Shown: one piece after another, positions 7,601 to 12,126 of the stretch
Layout: every line of letters starts with the position of its first letter
Numbering within the stretch: position 1 is the first letter of the stretch
DNA from: DAOUET01 sp034430155
Lineage (GTDB): Bacteria > Chloroflexota > Anaerolineae > Anaerolineales > UBA4823
Direction: 5' to 3'
Assembly: GCA_034430155.1 (NCBI GenBank)
Contig: DAOUET010000014.1
Coordinates: forward strand, 1-12,126
DNA: 12,126 bases
Program-made: the position numbers and the translations under genes
Notes under the pieces: generated by a model
The model's database searches: none
What the model was told of the DNA's origin: nothing
What the model saw: only the letters and a program-made list of their open reading frames with translations

Positions 7601-8689
7601 TTAGGGTGTTGGGGAGGGTGCAGTAGGGGTCGGTGGGTTTGTCGCGGTCGGGTGGCGGGTAATTGTGGGCGTGAGGGTGACCGGCGTGGCAGTAGGCCAC
7701 TTGGTGGGAGTGATGGTGGCTGTTGCGGTGGGTTGACGCGTAAAGGTGGCAGTTGGCGTTAACCCGGTAGCGCTCGGATGGGGAGTGAAGGTCGGGGTGC
7801 TGCTAGGCAGGGGCGTGCGCGTGGTGGTGGCGGATGGCGTGGGGGTTATGGTTGGGGAAGGCGTCGGAGTGGGTTGGGGGGTTTGGGTAACGGTGGCGGT
7901 TGGTGAGGGAACTGGCGTGGGCGCTTCGCCCTCAACTGTGAAGGTCCCAGACACTTTCCAATCTAATCCAACAAAAATTTGGACTTCATATTCTCCTGGA
8001 AGCCATTCCTGCGGAGCCGGGTTCCAATCGGTGAAGCCAAAACCCCCGGTGCCTCCATCCCAAGGTTCAGTTTCAAAGTGCACCAGTTCACCCGTACGGT
8101 ACCATAAAGCCGACCACTGGGCGCCGTCGATCATGCGGTCGTAGCTGAATAGGGCATACATATGCCCGACCGGATTCTGAAAGATCGTTCCGGGATTTAT
8201 CGGCTGGTAAGTAGACTCATCGATTTGCTGGGTGAAGATCAAATTGCTGAAGGCAGCTTCTGGAGCGGGGGTGATGGTGCCTTCAAAGCGACTCTCAATC
8301 GCCAGCGGTACATGCGGGGTGGGAGTGACGGTAGGTGTATCCGTGACAGCTGGTGTCAAGGTAATTGTGGGTGTCAGGGTAATGGTTGGAGTAAGCGTGA
8401 TGGTAGGGGTCAGGGTAGTAGTAGGCGAGGTTGTGTTGGTGGCTGTGGGAGGAAAATACGTAAAAGCGACGGGTTCTGCGTATAGCCGTATGATGAGGGC
8501 AATGCCACCCAGGACAATGGCAAAAAACAGCATACGCCAACCGCGCACCATACGGTCGCGGCGCATACGAAAAAACTTCAATGTACGCGCATTACGAATA
8601 GATCTGATTCCACCCCAGATCAAGAGAAGGATGCCGATGAGCGCTAGGACGATGGCAGTTTGAACGGCGGTGTGAATTTCTAAAGACAT
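7601..8689 (-). CDS. Membrane-anchored surface protein with Thr/Pro-rich linkers and one globular domain
   Basis: 362 residues, ATG start at 8689. Two hydrophobic segments, about 8-28 (AIVLALIGILLLIWGGI) and 52-70 (MLFFAIVLGGIALIIRLY), flank an Arg-rich loop (RSIRNARTLKFFRMRRDRMVR). This predicts a cytoplasmic loop with the rest outside the cell. Residues 80-127 are a Thr/Pro linker containing ITLTPT repeats. Residues 129-253 look like a compact extracellular domain rich in aromatics (ALFSYDRMIDGAQWSALWYR, then EPWDGGTGGFGF, then PGEYEVQIFVGLDWKVSGTF), with an immunoglobulin-like beta flavour. Residues 255-362 are a second long TPT/TPS tail with no domain. Such Thr-Pro stretches are common in Chloroflexota surface proteins and could be O-glycosylated spacers. 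No enzyme motif is visible and the function is unknown. The start is supported only by a weak AAAGAG upstream and a candidate extended -10 about 50 bases upstream. Confidence 0.8.
   Translation of the reverse strand: MSLEIHTAVQTAIVLALIGILLLIWGGIRSIRNARTLKFFRMRRDRMVRGWRMLFFAIVLGGIALIIRLYAEPVAFTYFPPTATNTTSPTTTLTPTITLTPTITLTPTITLTPAVTDTPTVTPTPHVPLAIESRFEGTITPAPEAAFSNLIFTQQIDESTYQPINPGTIFQNPVGHMYALFSYDRMIDGAQWSALWYRTGELVHFETEPWDGGTGGFGFTDWNPAPQEWLPGEYEVQIFVGLDWKVSGTFTVEGEAPTPVPSPTATVTQTPQPTPTPSPTITPTPSATTTRTPLPSSTPTFTPHPSATGLTPTATFTRQPTATATITPTKWPTATPVTLTPTITRHPTATNPPTPTAPSPTP
7604..7927 (-). repeat. Thr/Pro low-complexity coding tail
   Basis: The last 108 residues of the surface protein are built almost entirely from T, P, S and A in TPT, TPS and TAT units. 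On the plus strand this appears as GGTGTGGG-like sequence. It is imperfect and not a clean tandem array. Confidence 0.7.
8351..8416 (-). repeat. 18-bp-period repeat encoding ITLTPT units
   Basis: Residues 92-113 of the surface protein read as consecutive TLTPTI units with a period of six residues (18 bases). The copies differ at several third positions. This may be a site of copy-number variation between strains. Confidence 0.7.
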
Positions 8690-8736
8690 TGCTCTTTCGG
8701 GCAGAGGTTGGTGATAGAGAATCAGCGGGCAGCAGG

Positions 8737-8745
8737 ATTATAGCA
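8737..8745 (-). promoter_or_regulatory. Extended -10 promoter element upstream of the surface-protein gene
   Basis: Read on the minus strand, TGCTATAAT is a consensus -10 hexamer preceded by a TGn extension. It lies about 50 bases before the ATG at 8689. No good -35 hexamer is seen at 16-18 bases, which fits an extended -10 promoter. It would give this gene its own transcription start, separate from the regulator-hydrolase pair upstream. Confidence 0.45.
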
Positions 8746-8798
8746 CAGGCGTGCCAGGGATTCTCCATTTGCCCTGAGGTGCTATTGGTCAGGTCAAA

Positions 8799-9569
8799 TC
8801 AATGGGCTGGTTCAGCCGCAACCGGGTTGCGCAGGCTGCCGATACCTTCTATGGCGGCTTCCACTACGTCACCAGGGTGTAGAGGGCTGACTCCCGCTGG
8901 TGTACCGGTGAGGATGACATCGCCCGGGAACAAGGTCATGACGGAAGATGCAAAAGCGACCAGCTGGCGAACACTGAAGACCATATCGCGAGTAGAAGCC
9001 ATCTGGCGCATTTCTCCGTTTACATGGCAGGTTATCATGGCATCAGCCGGGTCAAATTCCGTTTCGATCCAGGGACCAAGCGGGCAGAAGGTGTCGAAAC
9101 CTTTGCCGCGGGTCCACTGCCCATCGCGAAACTGCAGATCGCGAGCGGTGATATCAAGGGCTACTGTGTAACCCAAGATGTGGTCTTTGACCTCCTCAGG
9201 AGCTATCCAGCGACCTTGTTTTCCGATGACAACCGCCAATTCGGCCTCATGCTCGACCTGCTGGGATTGAGGGGGTAACAGGATGGTACCCCCGGGAGCC
9301 AGAAGCGTGGAGGGGGGTTTCAGGAAAAGCATGGGAACTTCAGGGACCTCCACTGCGTGTTCTTTAGCATGAGCGAGGTAGTTGCGTCCGACGCAAATGA
9401 TCTTACTGGGTTGGACAGGTGCTAAAAGTTGGACTTGCTTGATGGGTAATACGGCTTCCTGGCGCTGGAACTCGCCAAAGATCGATCCAGCCACCGGCCC
9501 AACCATATCCTCCAGGACCCATCCATTGATGAGAGTCTCAGCATTATTTTGGTAGCGGATGAAACGCAT
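8799..9569 (-). CDS. Fumarylacetoacetate hydrolase (FAH) family protein
   Basis: 256 residues, typical of the short FAH-family enzymes. ATG start with GGAGG five bases upstream. Motifs in order: KIICVGRNYLAHAKE (56-70), PMLFLKPPSTLL (79-90), VEHEAELAVVIGK (105-117), GYTVALDITARDLQ (133-146), KGFDTFCPLGPW (156-167), and PGDVILTGTPAGV (215-227). E108, E110 and D139 are the expected divalent-metal ligands. The family hydrolyses, decarboxylates or isomerises beta-dicarbonyl and oxo-acid compounds (acylpyruvate hydrolase, oxaloacetate decarboxylase, HHDD isomerase, fumarylpyruvate hydrolase), and the substrate cannot be told from sequence alone. It lies 24 bases downstream of an RpiR-type regulator on the same strand and is probably cotranscribed with it. 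No other aromatic or sugar-acid pathway gene is visible. Confidence 0.9.
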   Translation of the reverse strand: MRFIRYQNNAETLINGWVLEDMVGPVAGSIFGEFQRQEAVLPIKQVQLLAPVQPSKIICVGRNYLAHAKEHAVEVPEVPMLFLKPPSTLLAPGGTILLPPQSQQVEHEAELAVVIGKQGRWIAPEEVKDHILGYTVALDITARDLQFRDGQWTRGKGFDTFCPLGPWIETEFDPADAMITCHVNGEMRQMASTRDMVFSVRQLVAFASSVMTLFPGDVILTGTPAGVSPLHPGDVVEAAIEGIGSLRNPVAAEPAH

Positions 9570-9593
9570 TTCTGCCTCCGGGTAAACCTTCCG

Positions 9594-10430
9594 TTATTCA
9601 TCGCCATGCTGAATGTGAGCGGAAAGTTCTGCTATGGCCTGCTCAGCGCCGGCAAACCGGTCTGAGAAGCGCCAATGTAAAGCCTGGGCAAGGGCGTAGA
9701 TAATCGCCTCGATGGATACGATCCCGACCCCCAGGGAGGGATGAGCACGGGCAGCCAACACCACATCGGCGGCGCGGGCAGATGCCAACGAGGCAGCCCC
9801 CAGGATGGCGGCAGTGGGAATACCTTTCCGTTGGGCAGCTTCTAGAGCGCCAGCGATATAAGGCGATTGACCGGATACTTCCAGAGCCAGCAGCAGGTCT
9901 TGGTCAGTGGCGGTGTGGACGGTGCGGGCCAGATCGGACACGCCTGAACGGGCGATGTAAATTGGGAAACCGCCTTGTTCCAGGAAGTGCACCATATTAT
10001 AAGCGGCAGCCTGGGCGGGATTTTCCGCCAGAACTACGATACGACGGGCTTTACCGATTTCTTCAACCAGGCGCGCTACCTCTTCAGTGTCCAGTGAAAT
10101 CCGGGTTTGTTCCAGGGCGTAGGATAGCTCCCCCATCGCCCTGGCGACGACGCCGGGCACCGATTGCTCGACTTTGGCTTGTTCTGGCCGGACTAAGAGA
10201 TCGCCCATAACGCGCTCGCGGATTTCCCGCTGTAATTTGGGGAAACCTTCGTAGCCGAGGTGCTGGGCAAATCGTACTACCGTGGCTGCATCCAGATCTA
10301 AGGCGTGGGCCAATTCACTGGCCGTCATGAAGGCAGCTTCTACATATGAATCGAGCAGGAAATCAGCCAATTTGCCAAAGCTTTTTGACATATTGGGCCG
10401 CTCTCGCCGAATGCGTACTTCGTACGACAT
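9594..10430 (-). CDS. RpiR/MurR-family transcriptional regulator (HTH + SIS)
   Basis: 278 residues, the usual size of this family. ATG start with a good GGAGAG site five bases upstream (minus strand, 10441-10436). Residues 1-77 are the RpiR-type N-terminal HTH domain. The recognition region TASELAHALDLDAATVVRFAQHLGYEGFPKLQ lies at about 36-67, including the typical ATVVRF helix and LGYxGF turn. Residues about 115-255 form a SIS sugar-phosphate-binding fold, with RRIVVLAENPAQAAAYNM and later SGQSPYIAGALEAAQRKGIPTAAI. These proteins usually bind a phosphosugar and repress or activate nearby catabolic genes. The direct downstream partner is the FAH-family gene. Control of the convergent psuK-psuG genes is possible, since ribose-5-phosphate or pseudouridine phosphate would be plausible effectors, but nothing in the sequence shows it. 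Confidence 0.92.
   Translation of the reverse strand: MSYEVRIRRERPNMSKSFGKLADFLLDSYVEAAFMTASELAHALDLDAATVVRFAQHLGYEGFPKLQREIRERVMGDLLVRPEQAKVEQSVPGVVARAMGELSYALEQTRISLDTEEVARLVEEIGKARRIVVLAENPAQAAAYNMVHFLEQGGFPIYIARSGVSDLARTVHTATDQDLLLALEVSGQSPYIAGALEAAQRKGIPTAAILGAASLASARAADVVLAARAHPSLGVGIVSIEAIIYALAQALHWRFSDRFAGAEQAIAELSAHIQHGDE
10414..10426. repeat. Short inverted repeat at the start of the regulator gene
   Basis: CGTAC and GTACG arms of 5 bases surround a 3-base centre, inside codons 2-6 of the RpiR-type gene. It could be a self-regulatory operator or simply chance in coding sequence. Confidence 0.25.
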
Positions 10431-10677
10431 TGTCTCTCTCCTTTAGAAATAACTCCAGTATGGATGCTATCTTCAGGTTACCGAAATAATTCGCGCACAG
10501 GCAACCAGGAGATGATTCCAGGCGGTATTGAGGATTGAATTGCGAAGCTTTTTGCAATATCAGATTGGATTTCATCTACCCTGGTATTAAGTGTATCACA
10601 ATCAGGAGTAAGCTGCAAATAATGTTGCTAAAATTTTTGAAGGGAATAGGTAAAATTGATTGCAGGTGGGCTTGCTC
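10431..10677. other. Intergenic region between the regulator and tRNA-Val
   Basis: AT-richer than the flanking genes. It must hold the minus-strand promoter of the regulator-hydrolase pair. One candidate pairs TTGTGA with TAGATG, 17 bases apart, on the minus strand near 10600-10572, but the match is poor. No RNA gene, riboswitch or credible small ORF was recognised here. Confidence 0.4.
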
Positions 10678-10706
10678 TTCCCTGTAAATTTGGACTGGGG
10701 TATAAT
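10678..10706 (+). promoter_or_regulatory. Promoter of the tRNA-Val gene
   Basis: A perfect TATAAT (10701-10706) lies 8 bases before the mature tRNA 5' end. A weak -35 (TTCCCT, 10678-10683) sits 17 bases upstream of it. Transcription would begin within a few bases of the mature tRNA, leaving almost no 5' leader for RNase P. Confidence 0.65.
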
Positions 10707-10714
10707 TTGAGGAC

Positions 10715-10788
10715 GGGCGGATAGCTCAGTTGGTTAGAGCGCTTCTCTTACACAGAAGAGGTCGCAGGTTCGAGTCCTGTTCCGCCCA
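10715..10788 (+). tRNA. tRNA-Val (anticodon UAC)
   Basis: A complete cloverleaf can be drawn. The acceptor GGGCGGA pairs with TCCGCCC without mismatch. The D-arm is GCTC/GAGC around AGTTGGTTA. The anticodon stem CTTCT/AGAAG encloses the loop CTTACAC, giving anticodon TAC. The variable loop has five bases. The T-arm is GCAGG/CCTGT (one G-U pair) around TTCGAGT. The discriminator is A and CCA is not encoded (next bases CTA), so CCA must be added after transcription. It is 74 bases long. An integrase gene lies downstream, so its 3' end is a candidate integration target. Confidence 0.96.
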
Positions 10789-10820
10789 CTAAAATACCCC
10801 CACCCCTGGGGGTATTTTAG
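10789..10820 (+). terminator. Strong hairpin terminator after tRNA-Val, possibly bidirectional
   Basis: A perfect 13-bp inverted repeat (CTAAAATACCCCC with GGGGGTATTTTAG) surrounds a 6-base loop and starts at the first base after the tRNA discriminator. The GC-rich upper stem and the TATTTT of the 3' arm fit a Rho-independent terminator. The A/T symmetry means it could also end minus-strand transcripts from the integrase gene. Confidence 0.8.
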
Positions 10821-10879
10821 GTCTCGATGCCTATATGTGGGGGTGTCGTACATTGAGGATCGGTTCTGGAGGGAAATCA

Positions 10880-10909
10880 GGTGCAACCGGGTGCAACGCG
10901 GTGCAACTG
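10880..10909 (+). repeat. Three direct GGTGCAAC repeats at exact 10-bp spacing
   Basis: GGTGCAAC occurs at 10880-10887, 10890-10897 and 10900-10907, so each unit is GGTGCAACNN with a period of one helical turn. The array lies in the noncoding stretch between the tRNA terminator and the integrase stop. An inverted copy of its core (TTGCAC) follows at 10939-10944. The position and spacing fit arm-type integrase or accessory-protein binding sites (inference). Confidence 0.7.
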
Positions 10910-10923
10910 CAAGTCGGGTGGTT

Positions 10924-11886
10924 TCAGACATTTTCCAATTGCACTGCAATTGGTGTCACCAATTCATCCATCAAATCAGCTGCTTGAGCTTGCATGCTCG
11001 GAATGAGGTGACCATAAATGTCAAGAGTAATGGATGCCTTGGAGTGGCCTAATCTTCGGGACACGACGATAGGAGGAATACCGTTGTTCAGCATCAGCGA
11101 TGCAGCAGTATGTCTTAGATCATGAAAGCGAATGGCTGGTAAACCTGATTCGTCAAGAAGTTGCTTGAAATTGCGCAGTAGGTTGCGGGGGTGGATGGGT
11201 CCGCCGTTGCGGTTTGTGAAGATCAGGTCATATTCTGTCCAATCATCGCTTGCCTTCAATCGCTGCTCCTGTTGGCGCTCATAGTGGTTCTGTAATACTT
11301 GGATCGTTTTCCCCCCAAGTGCAATGGTTCGTCTGCCAAGTCGGGTTTTTGGGGCTGAAAAATGAACGCCGCTTTTCCCATCAGGCCTTTCCAGCTGTCG
11401 TTCAACCTTTATAGTTTGCTTCACCCAATCAAGATCAACCCACTTCAGACCTAAAATCTCCATTTGGCGCATCCCGGTGATGATTGCCAAATGATAAAGC
11501 GCCTCCCAGCGGTGTCCTATTGCAGTAACCAGAAATTGGCTGATTTGGCTCTCGTTGAGGATTGCCATTTCTTTGATAGGCTGCTTAGGCGGCGAGGTCA
11601 GACTCGCTGGATTGCGTGTGATTATACCGGTCTTGAGCGCTTGCTGGAGAGCACTGTGTAGCACGGTATGGATCTTCCGAACGGTGTATACACTGACTTC
11701 CTGTTCGAGCAGCAAGTTATATAAACTTTGGATATGATTGGGCCGTAAAACCCTGAGTTTTATTTTTCCGATGTTCGGGATGATGTAATTACGGGAGACT
11801 TGTTCATAGTGTGTCCAGGTACTCTGCCGTTTGGAGGCCTTAGTGCTGGAAAGCCAGTTCCCTCTGTGACTATAATGATGAGACAA
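10924..11886 (-). CDS. Tyrosine recombinase/integrase, probably 5'-truncated
   Basis: 320 residues in the open frame, against roughly 370-400 for phage and ICE integrases of this type. Residues 11-100 are the SAM-like core-binding domain (WLSSTKASKRQSTWTHYEQ, then IIPNIGKIKL). The catalytic domain is complete: R140 in TGMRQMEIL, K180 in APKTRLGRRTI, H255 and R258 in HDLRHTAASL, H281 in RRLGHSKAS, and nucleophile Y291 in LDIYGH. The N-terminal arm-DNA-binding domain that usually precedes this core is absent. The only start is a TTG at 11886, with AGGAG touching it and a TAG two codons upstream in frame, while a divergent transposase begins just beyond. The gene is probably the 3' remainder of an integrase cut by an insertion sequence, and may not be expressed or functional. 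It faces tRNA-Val and its composition is more AT-rich than the operon on the left, which fits acquired DNA. Confidence 0.85.
   Translation of the reverse strand: MSHHYSHRGNWLSSTKASKRQSTWTHYEQVSRNYIIPNIGKIKLRVLRPNHIQSLYNLLLEQEVSVYTVRKIHTVLHSALQQALKTGIITRNPASLTSPPKQPIKEMAILNESQISQFLVTAIGHRWEALYHLAIITGMRQMEILGLKWVDLDWVKQTIKVERQLERPDGKSGVHFSAPKTRLGRRTIALGGKTIQVLQNHYERQQEQRLKASDDWTEYDLIFTNRNGGPIHPRNLLRNFKQLLDESGLPAIRFHDLRHTAASLMLNNGIPPIVVSRRLGHSKASITLDIYGHLIPSMQAQAADLMDELVTPIAVQLENV
10935..10964. repeat. Two overlapping palindromes inside the integrase 3' end
   Basis: CCAATTGCA-C-TGCAATTGG (10935-10953) and AATTGGTG-T-CACCAATT (10948-10964) are each perfect around a one-base centre and share AATTGG. 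Together they give three CAATT-type half sites in alternating orientation. They code for the integrase C-terminus (TPIAVQL), so the dyad is not required by the protein. Confidence 0.7.
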
Positions 11887-12126
11887 CTCCTACCCAAAAA
11901 TTAGTGTCGAGGGCGCAGGAGGAAGGATCATGTCTCATCAATGGGATGGCAAGCGAGCCGAACAAATACCCGACCCGGAAGTGGCGCCAAAAGCCCAGCG
12001 CCGGCAATTTTCTACGGAATACAAACGGCGTATTCTCCAGGAGTATAAGGCCTGCACCAAACTTGGTGAAAAGGGTGCCCTGCTGAGGCGGGAAGGCTTG
12101 TATTCATCCAATATCACTAACTGGCG
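11866..12126 (+). mobile_element. Insertion sequence, left part (IS3-like), boundary approximate
   Basis: The integrase coding similarity stops near 11855-11880, and a transposase reading the other way starts at 11930, so an IS end must lie between. IS3-family ends usually begin with TG. Candidates are the TG at 11865, 11867, 11876 or 11879, and the true one cannot be chosen without the right end. A TATAAT at 11871-11876 could serve as the -10 for the transposase. The element continues past the window. Confidence 0.55.
11930..12126 (+). CDS. Transposase, IS3/IS911 OrfA-type N-terminus (3' partial)
   Basis: An ATG preceded by a strong AGGAGG seven bases upstream opens a frame that runs off the right edge, with 65 complete codons visible. 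The residues read MSHQWDGKRAEQI, then RRQFSTEYKRRILQEYKAC (about 24-42), then GALLRREGLYSSNITNWR (about 49-66). The F(S/T)xEYKRRIL opening and the REGLYSSxxTxWR recognition segment are the N-terminal HTH of IS3/IS911-like OrfA transposases, which bind the inverted repeats. Another frame at 11904-12086 overlaps it but shows no family similarity. Whether the element has a separate OrfB reached by frameshifting cannot be seen. Confidence 0.85.
   Translation, partial: MSHQWDGKRAEQIPDPEVAPKAQRRQFSTEYKRRILQEYKACTKLGEKGALLRREGLYSSNITNW

Noticed and set aside
7746..8144. Plus-strand frame encoding Gly/Val-rich repeats
   Set aside because: It is the antisense of the Thr/Pro-rich tail; the GV pattern is the automatic complement of ACC/CCN codons. 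No ribosome site or family similarity.
8232..8663. Second plus-strand Val/Gly-rich frame
   Set aside because: Antisense of the first Thr/Pro linker and the membrane anchors of the minus-strand surface protein.
8766..8798. Possible terminator hairpin after the FAH-family gene (CCTGA/TCAGG arms)
   Set aside because: Only a 5-bp stem with an 11-base loop and no T-run on the correct strand.
10734..11052. Small frames across the tRNA, terminator and repeat region on both strands
   Set aside because: They run through the tRNA cloverleaf or the terminator hairpin and show no coding signal.
11904..12086. Plus-strand 60-residue frame at the right edge
   Set aside because: It overlaps the transposase frame (11930 onward), which has a strong ribosome site and clear HTH similarity; this one has neither.

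Overview
The window looks like chromosomal DNA from an uncultured-type Chloroflexota bacterium, probably of the Anaerolineae. This is an inference. It rests on long LVIVD-repeat surface proteins, a membrane-anchored protein with long Thr-Pro-rich stretches, frequent GTG/TTG starts and moderately high GC. No marker gene in the window fixes the taxonomy.

Bases 1-7573 hold four plus-strand genes read as one probable operon. The first (open at the left edge) is a giant LVIVD beta-propeller-repeat protein. It has a single membrane segment and a cytoplasmic C-terminal part that resembles an SPFH/band-7 (stomatin/prohibitin/HflK-C) domain. The second is a two-membrane-segment protein that also carries an SPFH-like core. 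Next come a PfkB-type kinase, most likely pseudouridine kinase (psuK), and pseudouridine-5'-phosphate glycosidase (psuG). psuK starts 1 base after the preceding stop, and psuG overlaps psuK by 4 bases. The last two genes form a pseudouridine degradation module: pseudouridine to pseudouridine-5'-P to uracil plus ribose-5-P. The first two look like a paired membrane scaffold carrying a large extracytoplasmic propeller.

Bases 7601-10430 hold three minus-strand genes facing that operon. In transcription order they are an RpiR/MurR-type HTH-SIS regulator, a fumarylacetoacetate-hydrolase-family enzyme 24 bases downstream, and a membrane-anchored Thr/Pro-rich surface protein that probably has its own promoter.

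Bases 10431-12126 form a tRNA-linked integration hotspot. A tRNA-Val(UAC) gene has a clear -10 box and a very strong hairpin terminator. Beyond it, on the minus strand, lies a tyrosine recombinase with a complete catalytic set but no N-terminal arm-binding domain. Short direct and inverted repeats resembling integrase-binding sites lie at and just beyond its 3' end. At its 5' end the integrase frame stops abruptly, and a divergent transposase gene of IS3/IS911 OrfA type begins and runs off the right edge. The simplest reading is a decayed integrative element at tRNA-Val whose integrase was cut by an insertion sequence.

The most unusual content is the LVIVD propeller-membrane-SPFH fusion and its tandem pairing with a second SPFH-like membrane protein. 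The repeat-dense putative recombination region next to tRNA-Val comes second.
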